Assembly (NCBI GenBank): GCA_030531025.1 | Contig: JAUMTV010000014.1 | Coordinates: 1-35,050, forward strand | Length of the DNA: 35,050 nt | Direction of reading: 5' to 3' | Source of the DNA: Turicibacter sp. | GTDB lineage: Bacteria > Bacillota > Bacilli > MOL361 > Turicibacteraceae | Made by a program: the position numbers and the translations under genes | The notes under the pieces: model-generated | Seen by the model: only the letters and a program-made list of their open reading frames with translations | Told to the model about the DNA's origin: nothing | Database searches by the model: none | Shown: positions 15,449-24,022 of the stretch, piece by piece | Numbering within the stretch: the first letter of the stretch is position 1 | Layout: each line of letters opens with the position of its first letter

Positions 15449-16423
15449 ATGGCAGAAATTAATCGTAAGAAGTTTAAAATTTTCAGTTTAAATGCTAATC
15501 GTGAATTAGCACAAGAAATCGCAGATCGAATTGGAGTCCCACTATCTGATTTAACAGTTAACCGATTTGCTGACGGAGAAGTACAAGTTAACATTAATGA
15601 AACAGTTCGTGGACATCACGTATTTGTGGTTCAACCAACGCATAATCCAGTTAATGAAAACTTAATGGAACTTTTAGTTATGATTGATGCTTTAAAACGT
15701 GCATCTGCAAAAACAATTAACGTGATCATGCCTTATTATGGTTATTCACGTCAAGATCGTAAAGCAAAAGCTCGCCAGCCAATCACAGCTAAGTTAGTTG
15801 CTAACTTAATTGAAGCAGCGGGAGCAACACGCGTTATGACAATGGATTTACACGCAACACAAATTCAAGGATTCTTTGATATTCCAATCGATGACTTCCG
15901 TGCAATGCCAATCATTGCAAAATATTTCATCGATAAGAACTTAGAAGATATTGTAGTAGTATCACCAGACCACGGTGGAGCAACTCGTGCTCGTGTGTTA
16001 GCAGAATATTTAGATGCACCTATCGCAATCATCGATAAACGTCGTCCAAAACCAAACGTTGCAGAGGTTATGGGATTAATCGGTGAAGTTGAAGGAAAAC
16101 ATGCAATCATTATCGACGATATGATTGACACAGCAGGAACTATCCAAATTGCTGCAAATGCATTAAAAGAGCGTGGAGCTTTATCAGTATACGCTGCGTG
16201 TACACATCCAATTCTTTCAGGACCTGCAGTTGAACGTATTGAGAACTCAGCTATTAAGGAATTAGTTACAACAAACACAATTAATCTGCCAGAAGAAAAA
16301 CGAATCCCTAAAATTACACAATTATCAGTTGGTGATTTATTAGCGGAAGGTATTTTACATATCTTAAATGACGAACCAGTTTCGGATTTATTCGTTTATA
16401 ATCGTGATTTATACAATTTCTAA
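15449..16423 (+). CDS. prs: Ribose-phosphate pyrophosphokinase
   Basis: 324-residue PRPP synthase that makes 5-phosphoribosyl diphosphate from ribose 5-phosphate and ATP. This is the entry substrate for the purine operon in the same window. Visible signatures are the N-terminal [10 protein letters not shown], the [14 protein letters not shown] loop, the [13 protein letters not shown] segment and the PRPP loop [10 protein letters not shown] beginning at D223. It is a class I enzyme by length and motifs. Shine-Dalgarno CTAGGAGG is strong. Bacillus has ctc next, and it is absent here. Confidence 0.97.
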   Translation: MAEINRKKFKIFSLNANRELAQEIADRIGVPLSDLTVNRFADGEVQVNINETVRGHHVFVVQPTHNPVNENLMELLVMIDALKRASAKTINVIMPYYGYSRQDRKAKARQPITAKLVANLIEAAGATRVMTMDLHATQIQGFFDIPIDDFRAMPIIAKYFIDKNLEDIVVVSPDHGGATRARVLAEYLDAPIAIIDKRRPKPNVAEVMGLIGEVEGKHAIIIDDMIDTAGTIQIAANALKERGALSVYAACTHPILSGPAVERIENSAIKELVTTNTINLPEEKRIPKITQLSVGDLLAEGILHILNDEPVSDLFVYNRDLYNF

Positions 16424-16439
16424 TTATTTTTAAAAGTAG

Positions 16440-16472
16440 AAAAGCGATACTAAATCTTAGTATCGCTTTTTG
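16440..16472 (+). terminator. Rho-independent terminator after prs
   Basis: Stem AAAAGCGATACTAA / TTAGTATCGCTTTT with a three-base loop and T-tail. The rest of the gap to 16728 is AT-rich, with no gene seen, and holds the pth promoter. Confidence 0.92.
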
Positions 16473-16660
16473 TTATTTCTGAACAATAAATGAAAATCAA
16501 ATGACAAACTATAAAGAAAAATATATTTTAAAAATTAATCGATTCCAATTAAAGAAGAACTTTTAATTTATGATTGTTGATCTTTTTAGTAACAATAGCT
16601 GGCTACTAAGTTTCAGTTTGAAAAGATAAAATTTATTTCGATATGTAAATAGAAGAAATA

Positions 16661-16690
16661 TTGGTAAAACGTATATGATTACTGTAAAAT
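16661..16690 (+). promoter_or_regulatory. Candidate sigma-A promoter of pth-mfd
   Basis: TTGGTA (16661-16666) and TAAAAT (16685-16690) are 18 bp apart, 38 bp ahead of pth. Confidence 0.55.
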
Positions 16691-16728
16691 AAGAGATGTT
16701 ATTTAAACTCTAAATGAGGTGAAGTTTT

Positions 16729-17289
16729 ATGAAATTGTTTGTAGGTCTTGGAAACCCAGGTTCAAAATATGAAAGAACACGCCATAATGCTGGATTTATG
16801 GTTATTGATCAGCTTAGTAAGGCTTGGAATATTGAATTATCAGAAGAAAAAAAATTTAAAGGACAAATTGGGCGTGGCGTTGTTAAAGGTGAGAAAGTAA
16901 TCTTATTAAAGCCAACAACTTTCATGAATTTATCTGGAGAATCAGTTCGTGCGGTTATGGATTTTTATGATGTGGACATTGAAGATTTAATTGTCATTTA
17001 TGATGATTTAGATTTACCGCATGGAAAAATTCGTATGCGTTTAAAAGGAAGTGCAGGTGGCCATAATGGAATTAAGTCATTAATTGCACATGTTAAAACA
17101 CAAGAATTTAAACGTATTCGTGTCGGAATTGATCGCCATCCAAAAATCCCAGTTGTGGATTATGTTTTAGGAAAATTTACAGAAGATGAGTTAGCACTTA
17201 TAAATCAAGCGATTGACTTATCAGTCAAAGCATGTGAGATGGCACTAACAGAGTCATTTAATAAAGTTATGACAGAATATAGTAAATAG
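16729..17289 (+). CDS. pth: Peptidyl-tRNA hydrolase
   Basis: 186-residue Pth that recycles peptidyl-tRNA dropped from stalled ribosomes. The motif [18 protein letters not shown] carries the catalytic H19. Further conserved segments are [10 protein letters not shown] and DDLDLPHG, followed by [11 protein letters not shown]. Size and motif order are standard. Shine-Dalgarno is GAGGTGA. It is 26 bp ahead of mfd. Bacillus has fin (yabK) between pth and mfd, and no such gene fits here. Confidence 0.97.
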   Translation: MKLFVGLGNPGSKYERTRHNAGFMVIDQLSKAWNIELSEEKKFKGQIGRGVVKGEKVILLKPTTFMNLSGESVRAVMDFYDVDIEDLIVIYDDLDLPHGKIRMRLKGSAGGHNGIKSLIAHVKTQEFKRIRVGIDRHPKIPVVDYVLGKFTEDELALINQAIDLSVKACEMALTESFNKVMTEYSK

Positions 17290-17315
17290 CCTCGTTGCAG
17301 AAGGTGGGTATTTAA

Positions 17316-20300
17316 ATGAATGTGATGAATCAGTACATTTCAAAGTCTGAACAGCTTCAAACTTTGATGATGGCATTAACGAAGGAAAATCAAAATATTT
17401 TATTAAGTGGGGTTACAACATCTTTTTATGCACCATTGTTTCAAATGATGTTTGAAAGTCAAAAAAGACCGATGATCATTATGATGCAAAATTTATATCA
17501 TGCACAACGCTTATATGATCAACTAATTGATTTGATGGACGATCATTCCGTCCGTCTTTTTCCAATGGATGAATTCATAACAGCTGAAATGCTAGCATCT
17601 AGTTCGGAACTACGTACAGAACGAATGAGCACATTGGCATCAATTATTGAAGATCAATGTAAAATCGTCATTACTCATGTGGCAGGTGCAACAAGATTTT
17701 TAACACCAAAAGAAATTTTTAAACAAGCAGATATTCAACTTGAAGTTGGAAGTATATACGAACTAGATGAACTAAAAAGAAAATTAGTTGAACTAGGATA
17801 TCAATCGGTTCGTATGGTTGAACGAATGGGTGAATTTAGTGCACGTGGGGGAATTTTAGATGTCTTTCCTATGACAGAAGAAAACCCATTACGTATTGAA
17901 TTTTTTGATGATGAAATTGATACCATTCGCTACTTTTCAACCGAAACCCAACGTTCCATTAATAAAGTTGAATCAGTAATAATCGCTCCAACATTTGAGC
18001 TTGTATATTCAGATGAACAAGTGAAAATGTTTGAAAAAAATATTAAAGAGCGTTTAGCGCGAACAGCTACTTTAGTAGATGGTGAAGTTCGAGATGAATT
18101 ATATGCTAAAATTTATAACGATATTGAAAAGATTAAAAATCATCAAGATTTAGAAGTCATGCATAAATACATCTCACTTTTATACGACAACCCAGACACG
18201 CTTTTATCATACTTTGATGATCCATTGCTTATTTATATTGATTATAATCGTATTTTGGAAAATCAAGAGCATATGAATGAAGATGCATTGAGTTGGCAAG
18301 AAGGTGTTATTGAAACTGGAAAAACAGTTGTTGATTTAAATTTATATCGTCCTATTACAGAAACGCAGGCTTCTAGACAACTATTTTTATTAGAGCATAC
18401 GAGTTCATTAAAGGATATTCAACTTACTGAGCATGTCAAATTAATGACTAAAAGTGTAAGTGAATTTCATGGTCAGCTTGAATTCTTTGCTAAAGAATGT
18501 AAACGACTAAAGGAAAATAACACAACTGTATTTATTACTGTTTCAAGTGCTGAAGCACGTAATAATTTAGCTAATTATTTAGAAGAATTAGGTGTTTCAG
18601 TTGCTTTTCCAACTTCAATTGAAGAAGTTGGTGAAGGATCGATTCATATGATTTATGAACGATTGCCTCTTGGATTTGAATTACTTCAACCACATATTGT
18701 TGTTTATACAGACTATGAAGTTCATACAAAACGTAAAAAACAAACAGCGTATAAAAGTAATTTTAAAGAAGGTAAAAAGATTAAAGACTATAACGAACTT
18801 AAACTTGGAGACTATGTTGTTCATGTTCAGCATGGAATTGGACAATATATTGGAATTGAAACGTTAGAAACAAATGGAGCACTTAAAGATTTCATTATGA
18901 TAGTCTATCGTGGTGGCGATAAATTATATGTTCCGATTGATAAAATTCAGATGGTTCAAAAGTACGTGGGATCAGAGGGAGCAAAACCGAAGATTCATAA
19001 ATTAGGAACATCTGAATGGGAAAAAACAAAAGCAAAAGTTAAGAAAACAGTTAAAGATATTGCAGATAAATTAATTAAAATTTATGCGAAACGTGAACAT
19101 CTTCCAGGATATGCGTTCTCTAAAGATACAGTAGCGCAACATGCTTTTGAAAATGCCTTTCCATATGTTGAGACTGAAGATCAGTTAAAAGCAATCGCTG
19201 AAATTAAAGCAGATATGGAACAACCACATCCAATGGATCGCTTATTAATTGGAGATGTTGGTTATGGAAAAACTGAAGTTGCTATGCGAGCTGCGTTTAA
19301 AGCGGTTCAAGATGGAAAGCAAGTCGCCTATTTAGCTCCTACTACTATCCTTTCAAAACAGCACTATGAGTCATTTGTGGCACGTTTTAAGGATTTTGAT
19401 GTAAAAATTGGATTACTTAACCGTTATGTTTCAATAAAAGAACAACAGGAATTGCTAACAAATATAAAAAGTGGTAAAATAAATATCGTTGTCGGAACGC
19501 ATCGAATATTATCAAATGATGTAGCCTTTAAAGATTTAGGGCTGTTGATTATCGATGAAGAGCAACGCTTCGGAGTTGAACATAAAGAGAAAATCAAAGA
19601 GTTTAAAACTGAAGTTGACGTCTTAACGCTTACTGCAACACCAATTCCAAGGACATTACAAATGTCGATGATTGGTATTCGAAGTTTATCACTGATTGAA
19701 ACTCCACCAATGAATCGCTATCCGGTACAGACGTATGTACTTGAAGAACATGATGGAGTAATTCGTGATGCAATTGAACGTGAATTGGCTAGGGATGGAC
19801 AAGTATTCTATTTATATAATAGAGTATCCGATATAGAGAAAAGAGCGGCAAGGATTCAAAAATTAGTGCCAGATGCAGTGGTCGAATATGCACATGGACA
19901 AATGAGCAAAGAGCAACTTGAGCAAACAATGGCAGATTTTGAAGAAAAGAAATTTAATGTCTTAGTTTGCACCACTATCATCGAAACAGGGATTGATATA
20001 CCAAATGCGAACACTCTAATTATCTCTGATTCATATCGACTCGGCTTATCGCAGCTGTATCAGCTAAGAGGTCGTGTAGGAAGAAGTGATCGTATTGCTT
20101 ATGCTTATTGCATGTATCCTCGAAATAAAGTATTGACGGAAAACGCTGAAAAGAGGTTACAAACAATTAAAGAATTCACAGAACTTGGTTCAGGATTCAA
20201 AATTGCCATGCGTGACTTAGCAATACGTGGAGCTGGAGATATGTTAGGTGCACAACAATATGGGTTTATAGATACCGTTGGACTTGACCTATACACTCAA

Positions 20301-20846
20301 TTGTTAAGTGAAGCAGTAGTTCATGCGAGAGAAGGTAGCAATTTTGAAGTCGCTTCATTTGAATTACCAAAGTTAGAATTTGACTTTCCAACGAAAGTTG
20401 ACGCGTACATACCTGATTTTTATATCAGTGATGAATCAACTAAAATTGAAATTTATCAAAAGATTAAAAAAGTTACTAATGATGAAGAATATAATGACAT
20501 TATCGATGAATTAATTGATCGTTTTGGTGATTTTCCTGATGATGTTAAATATTTAATTGACCTAACCTTTTTAAAAAATATTACTGAACCATACATAGAA
20601 AAAACAAAATCGACTAAAAATACGATAGAATTCATATTAAAGGAAGAAATTACACAAGATATTGATGGACAGAAGTTATTTGAAGCTGTTCACAAAATAG
20701 GTTCTATGATTCGTCTTGCATATAAGGATAATCGTATAAATATTATTTTTGATTTACCGGTCGTTAAAAGATTACAATGGTTCGAGTATGCATTAGAGTT
20801 ATTTAAAAATTTCGAAAGATTCAAAAAAGATGTAAAAAAGGTATAA
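17316..20846 (+). CDS. mfd: Transcription-repair coupling factor
   Basis: 1176-residue Mfd. It removes RNA polymerase stalled at lesions and recruits UvrA for nucleotide excision repair. The domain order is complete: N-terminal UvrB-homology region, the RNA-polymerase-interacting domain with DYVVHVQHGIGQYIG near residue 499, then SF2 translocase motifs. Walker A is GDVGYGKTEV near residue 650 and the DEEQ box is at residues 747-750. The GRVGRS motif VI and the C-terminal UvrA-masking domain follow. The start follows AAGGTGGG. It is co-transcribed with pth and precedes spoVT, as in Bacillus. Confidence 0.97.
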   Translation: MNVMNQYISKSEQLQTLMMALTKENQNILLSGVTTSFYAPLFQMMFESQKRPMIIMMQNLYHAQRLYDQLIDLMDDHSVRLFPMDEFITAEMLASSSELRTERMSTLASIIEDQCKIVITHVAGATRFLTPKEIFKQADIQLEVGSIYELDELKRKLVELGYQSVRMVERMGEFSARGGILDVFPMTEENPLRIEFFDDEIDTIRYFSTETQRSINKVESVIIAPTFELVYSDEQVKMFEKNIKERLARTATLVDGEVRDELYAKIYNDIEKIKNHQDLEVMHKYISLLYDNPDTLLSYFDDPLLIYIDYNRILENQEHMNEDALSWQEGVIETGKTVVDLNLYRPITETQASRQLFLLEHTSSLKDIQLTEHVKLMTKSVSEFHGQLEFFAKECKRLKENNTTVFITVSSAEARNNLANYLEELGVSVAFPTSIEEVGEGSIHMIYERLPLGFELLQPHIVVYTDYEVHTKRKKQTAYKSNFKEGKKIKDYNELKLGDYVVHVQHGIGQYIGIETLETNGALKDFIMIVYRGGDKLYVPIDKIQMVQKYVGSEGAKPKIHKLGTSEWEKTKAKVKKTVKDIADKLIKIYAKREHLPGYAFSKDTVAQHAFENAFPYVETEDQLKAIAEIKADMEQPHPMDRLLIGDVGYGKTEVAMRAAFKAVQDGKQVAYLAPTTILSKQHYESFVARFKDFDVKIGLLNRYVSIKEQQELLTNIKSGKINIVVGTHRILSNDVAFKDLGLLIIDEEQRFGVEHKEKIKEFKTEVDVLTLTATPIPRTLQMSMIGIRSLSLIETPPMNRYPVQTYVLEEHDGVIRDAIERELARDGQVFYLYNRVSDIEKRAARIQKLVPDAVVEYAHGQMSKEQLEQTMADFEEKKFNVLVCTTIIETGIDIPNANTLIISDSYRLGLSQLYQLRGRVGRSDRIAYAYCMYPRNKVLTENAEKRLQTIKEFTELGSGFKIAMRDLAIRGAGDMLGAQQYGFIDTVGLDLYTQLLSEAVVHAREGSNFEVASFELPKLEFDFPTKVDAYIPDFYISDESTKIEIYQKIKKVTNDEEYNDIIDELIDRFGDFPDDVKYLIDLTFLKNITEPYIEKTKSTKNTIEFILKEEITQDIDGQKLFEAVHKIGSMIRLAYKDNRINIIFDLPVVKRLQWFEYALELFKNFERFKKDVKKV

Positions 20847-20904
20847 TTTATTAAAAAACATAAAAACTAATATTAGATAATTTGAAAGTGAGGTTTTGAG
20901 AAAG

Positions 20905-21444
20905 ATGAAAGCTACTGGAGTTGTTCGTCGTATCGATGACTTAGGTCGTGTTGTAATCCCAAAAGAAATTCGTAGAACGATGCGTATTCGCGAAGGGGAT
21001 TCTTTAGAAATTTTCGTTAATCAATCAGGAGAGGTTGTATTAAAAAAATACTCACCAATCGCTGATATTTCTGCATTTGCTCAACAATATGCTGACGCAA
21101 TGCAAGTATCTACTAAAAAAGGTATTTTAATTGTAGACCGTGAAGATATTATTGCAGCTTCTGGGGATATCAAAAAACAATATTTAAACCGTCGTGTTAG
21201 TCGTCCATTAAGTGACATGATTGAAAGCCGTACTTCAAAAATTGCTGAAGGTAAAGAAGTTTTAGAAATCGTTGACGGTGAAACAACTGAGCGTTCATTT
21301 GTAATGATCCCAATCATTTCAAATGGAGATAGCTTAGGTGCAGTTATCGTAGTAGGAACTGAAGAAGATGAATTAGTTAATGAATTAGACATTAACAGTG
21401 CTAAAATTGCTACATCATTCTTAGGTAAATACTTAGAAGGATAA
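20905..21444 (+). CDS. spoVT: Stage V sporulation transcription factor SpoVT
   Basis: 179 residues. The N-terminal AbrB/SpoVT swapped-hairpin DNA-binding domain (about 1-47) reads MKATGVVRRIDDLGRVVIPK. The C-terminal half (about 56-179) is GAF-like. This is full-length SpoVT rather than the shorter AbrB. Known role: forespore regulator of sigma-G-dependent genes. ATG 20905 is chosen by family alignment. GAGG is 11 bases upstream, and a TTG at 20896 lies too close to it. Downstream of mfd, as in Bacillus. A sigma-G promoter would be expected but none was resolved. Confidence 0.96.
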   Translation: MKATGVVRRIDDLGRVVIPKEIRRTMRIREGDSLEIFVNQSGEVVLKKYSPIADISAFAQQYADAMQVSTKKGILIVDREDIIAASGDIKKQYLNRRVSRPLSDMIESRTSKIAEGKEVLEIVDGETTERSFVMIPIISNGDSLGAVIVVGTEEDELVNELDINSAKIATSFLGKYLEG

Positions 21445-21453
21445 TCACACACA

Positions 21454-21500
21454 AAAAAAGATACTTATCCATAAACAAAGGATGAAGTATCTTTTTTATT
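21454..21500 (+). terminator. Rho-independent terminator after spoVT
   Basis: Stem AAAAAGATACTT / AAGTATCTTTTT with extra inner TCC/GGA pairing and a T-run. Confidence 0.85.
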
Positions 21501-21547
21501 TACTATTTGTTTTTTTAAACTGTGGATAAAACATGTCTTTAAAAGTA

Positions 21548-21577
21548 AAAAAAGTGTAACTTTCGTTACACTTTTTT
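21548..21577 (-). terminator. Terminator of guaB
   Basis: Perfect 13-bp stem AAAAAAGTGTAAC / GTTACACTTTTTT with a 4-base loop, just past the guaB stop. A/T runs on both flanks make it potentially bidirectional. Confidence 0.9.
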
Positions 21578-21580
21578 AAT

Positions 21581-23056
21581 TTATTTTTGGTAGTTTGGTG
21601 CTTCTTGAGTAATTTCAACATCATGTGGATGTGATTCTCGAAGACCAGCATTTGTAATACGAACAAATTTACCATTTATTTTTAATTCTTCAATTGTAGC
21701 TGTTCCACAGTAACCCATTCCGGCACGTAAACCACCACATAATTGATAAACAACATCTTCTAATTTTCCTTTATAAGGAACACGAGCTTCAATTCCTTCG
21801 GGAACTAATTTTTTCGCTTCTTGTTGTTTTCCTTGGAAGTAACGATCACTTGAACCACGTTTCATAGCGGCTAAAGACCCCATTCCAACATAAGTTTTAT
21901 AACGGCGTCCGTTATATAAAATTTCTTCACCTGGAGCTTCTTCACATCCAGCGAATAATCCACCGAACATTGCACAGTCAGCACCCGCTGCAATTGCTTT
22001 CACGAAGTCTCCACTTAATTTTAACCCACCATCAGCGATTACTGGAACCCCAACAGTTTTACAATATTCATAAACATCATTTACAGCTGTGATTTGTGGA
22101 ACCCCAACCCCAGCTACAACACGTGTTGTACAAATTGATCCTGGACCGATACCAACTTTAACAGCATCAGCACCTGCTTCAATTAAATCTTTTGCAGCTT
22201 CTGCTGTAACAATATTTCCACCGATAACTTGTAATTGAGGGAATGTTTCTTTAATTTGACGAACAGTATTAATAACTCCTAAAGAGTGTCCGTGTGCAGA
22301 GTCAACAGTGATAACATCAACACCAGCTTCAACTAAAGCTTTTACGCGATCTAATGTATCTGCACCGATTCCAACAGCTGCACCACAACGTAAACGTCCT
22401 TGCTCATCTTTACAGCTATTTGGATATGACATTGTTTTATCAATATCTTTAATTGTGATTAATCCACATAAAGTTCCTTCTTCATTAATAATAGGAAGTT
22501 TTTCAATACGGTGTTGCATTAAGATTTCTTTTGCTTCATCTAAAGTGATTCCGACTGGAGCTGTGATTAATTTATCGCGTCCTGTCATCACATCACATAC
22601 TTTTACACTTTGGTCTACACGGTATTTCATGTCACGATTAGTGATGATACCAGTTAAGACACCATTTTCATCAACAACAGGGAAACCTGATACTTTGTAA
22701 TGGTTACATTTATCATTAGCTTCAGCAATTGTGATATCACCTGATAATGTAACAGGATCTGAAATCATACCATTTTGATATAATTTAACACGGCGAACTT
22801 CTTCGGCTTGCTCTTCAATTGACATGTTTTTGTGGATAAAACCAACCCCACCTTGATGTGCAAGTGCAATAGCTAAGCGTGATTCAGTTACTGTATCCAT
22901 TGCAGATGAAATAATTGGAACATTTAACTCGATTTTACGTGTTAATTTTGTTTTTAAGCTCACATCTTTTGGTAATACTTCACTGCGCTGAGGGATTAAT
23001 AAAACATCATCAAATGTTAATCCTGTAGACACGACTTTACCGTTTAATAAACTCAT
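21581..23056 (-). CDS. guaB: Inosine-5'-monophosphate dehydrogenase
   Basis: 491-residue IMPDH, which oxidises IMP to XMP with NAD, the committed step to guanine nucleotides. The catalytic TIM barrel is interrupted by tandem CBS domains (about residues 97-210). The active-site loop [10 protein letters not shown] has the nucleophile C309. The flap and C-terminal region ([18 protein letters not shown]) are present. Strong Shine-Dalgarno AGAGGAGG. It is transcribed away from the purine operon and makes the end product sensed by the guanine riboswitch located 0.7 kb away. Confidence 0.97.
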   Translation of the reverse strand: MSLLNGKVVSTGLTFDDVLLIPQRSEVLPKDVSLKTKLTRKIELNVPIISSAMDTVTESRLAIALAHQGGVGFIHKNMSIEEQAEEVRRVKLYQNGMISDPVTLSGDITIAEANDKCNHYKVSGFPVVDENGVLTGIITNRDMKYRVDQSVKVCDVMTGRDKLITAPVGITLDEAKEILMQHRIEKLPIINEEGTLCGLITIKDIDKTMSYPNSCKDEQGRLRCGAAVGIGADTLDRVKALVEAGVDVITVDSAHGHSLGVINTVRQIKETFPQLQVIGGNIVTAEAAKDLIEAGADAVKVGIGPGSICTTRVVAGVGVPQITAVNDVYEYCKTVGVPVIADGGLKLSGDFVKAIAAGADCAMFGGLFAGCEEAPGEEILYNGRRYKTYVGMGSLAAMKRGSSDRYFQGKQQEAKKLVPEGIEARVPYKGKLEDVVYQLCGGLRAGMGYCGTATIEELKINGKFVRITNAGLRESHPHDVEITQEAPNYQK

Positions 23057-23092
23057 GGTGAATCCTCCTCTAGTTATATTTTTCTGTCCTCA

Positions 23093-23127
23093 AGGCAATA
23101 AAATCAGGGGGAAAACTGAATTTGCCT
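23093..23127 (-). promoter_or_regulatory. Hairpin in the guaB leader
   Basis: AGGCAA (23093-23098) pairs with TTGCCT (23122-23127), with an inner TCA/TGA pairing, in the untranslated leader 37 bp before the guaB start. No T-run follows, so it is not a terminator. Its role is unknown. Confidence 0.45.
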
Positions 23128-23143
23128 GTTTTTAGTTGTAAAC

Positions 23144-23172
23144 ATGATAGCATAACTCATTACAGGTTGCAA
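23144..23172 (-). promoter_or_regulatory. Sigma-A promoter of guaB
   Basis: On the minus strand TTGCAA (23167-23172) and TATCAT (23144-23149) are separated by 17 bp. Confidence 0.7.
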
Positions 23173-23408
23173 CATAAAATAATGCGACAACTTTCAATAT
23201 TCTATAAATTTCAAAAGTTTTGTCAAAATTTTAATGTTTAAAAAAATCTAAATATAATCACATTAATTACTATTAAGAGTGAGTTAAAGAGCCCTCTTTT
23301 TCATTGGTGATTGAAAAAAGTTGCTTAATCATTAAGGTAGGTTTATAGTCCTTTTATAAATTGAAGGTTATATTTTGCTTTTTACGTTCATAAATTAAAG
23401 TTGTAACC

Positions 23409-23436
23409 AAAATTTTCAAAATAAAATTTTCAAAAT
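23409..23436. repeat. Perfect 14-bp tandem duplication upstream of the small ORF
   Basis: AAAATTTTCAAAAT occurs twice head to tail (23409-23422, 23423-23436), ending 12 bp before the -35 of the small-ORF promoter. Location suggests an operator or UP element. The remaining upstream sequence 23173-23408 is AT-rich with no gene seen. Confidence 0.6.
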
Positions 23437-23448
23437 TGCTAAATTATG

Positions 23449-23477
23449 TTGATATTTAAATTTGATTAGTTTATAAT
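23449..23477 (+). promoter_or_regulatory. Sigma-A promoter of the 32-codon gene
   Basis: TTGATA (23449-23454) and perfect TATAAT (23472-23477) with 17-bp spacing, followed by a short leader of about 45 nt. Confidence 0.75.
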
Positions 23478-23529
23478 GCAAGTGTGAATATTTTGTAATT
23501 ATATGGTTAAATTTGCAGGAGGATACAAA

Positions 23530-23628
23530 ATGAAGCAGATTAAAATTCAACAACAGAAGAAACAGTTTGCGTCATTTTTCTGTCCAAAATTTAATACATT
23601 TTGTGAAAAAGCTAAACGTATGGGTTAA
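23530..23628 (+). CDS. Unrecognised 32-residue peptide
   Basis: Short reading frame with an ideal AGGAGG Shine-Dalgarno seven bases before the ATG and a near-consensus promoter 50 bp upstream. The peptide begins MKQIKIQQQKKQ and ends CEKAKRMG. It is strongly basic (nine Lys/Arg) and has two cysteines, C18 and C25, spaced CPKFNTFC around an aromatic core FASFFCPKFNTF. There is no signal peptide or transmembrane span. A short inverted repeat and a T8 run follow the stop, so a transcript of about 170 nt is plausible. It stands alone between guaB and the purine riboswitch. No family is recognised. It could be a regulatory, metal-binding or antimicrobial-type peptide, and none of these is proven. 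Confidence 0.6.
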   Translation: MKQIKIQQQKKQFASFFCPKFNTFCEKAKRMG

Positions 23629-23694
23629 GTGTATACACTAACACATATGTTTTTTTTATAAGTTTTTTTACAATAAAATAAATTAAATGAGATA

Positions 23695-23770
23695 CAACAT
23701 TCATATATCATCGATAATATGGTTCGAAAGTTTCTACCCCTTGCCGTAAACACAGGGACTATGAAGGTTG
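23695..23770 (+). ncRNA. Guanine (purine-class) riboswitch aptamer
   Basis: Close match to the purine riboswitch consensus. P1 pairs CAACATTCATA with TATGAAGGTTG. L2 has AATATGG and L3 CCGTAAA, allowing the conserved loop-loop contact. J2/3 contains GTTTCTACC, and P3 pairs CCCTTG with CACAGGG. The specificity base in J3/1 is C (23759, in GGACTATG), which in this class selects guanine rather than adenine. It lies in the leader of the fhs-pur operon, with a terminator 110 nt downstream. The 3' strand of P1 can pair with the terminator's 5' arm, so guanine should switch the operon off. Confidence 0.93.
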
Positions 23771-23776
23771 CACATA

Positions 23777-23860
23777 TAATAAGTTAAGTACAATGGGGTA
23801 CATTAACTATTAAGCTGAAAGAATATCTAAGATACTATCAGTTTAACTTAATGAATTTCC
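23777..23860 (+). other. Hairpin-rich expression-platform spacer of the guanine riboswitch
   Basis: Two hairpins separate aptamer and terminator. GTTAAGTAC pairs with GTACATTAAC, and TTAAGCTGA pairs with TCAGTTTAA. The spacer is long for a purine riboswitch. Confidence 0.5.
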
Positions 23861-23880
23861 ATAACTTAACAAATTATTAT

Positions 23881-23919
23881 AGGCACCTTTAGTTATTGTT
23901 CTAAAGGTGCCTTTTATTT
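23881..23919 (+). terminator. Riboswitch-controlled intrinsic terminator
   Basis: Perfect 12-bp stem AGGCACCTTTAG / CTAAAGGTGCCT with an eight-base loop, followed by a T-rich tail. Its 5' arm GCACCTT (23883-23889) is complementary to AAGGTTGC (23764-23771), which overlaps the aptamer P1 strand. Confidence 0.92.
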
Positions 23920-24022
23920 AACCTTTAGTCAGTATATGATGGTAAGGGAGTATTTAGCTGAGATATTCCGAAAGACTAGATAGTAGTAGGCCGATTACAA
24001 ATATAAAGGAGAGCGATCTATA

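Noticed and set aside
16572..16628. 18-codon frame in the prs-pth gap.
   Set aside because: The ribosome site is weak (AAGAAG, distant), there is no promoter and nothing suggests conservation.
22308..22700. 130-codon open frame on the plus strand inside guaB.
   Set aside because: It is antisense to the CBS region of IMPDH, its composition reflects the complementary gene, and it has no supporting start signals.
23626..23658. Inverted repeat TTAAGTGTATACACTAA followed by TTTTTTTT as a terminator of the 32-codon gene.
   Set aside because: The stem is short and AT-rich, and about eight bases separate it from the T-run, so it is not listed as a terminator.
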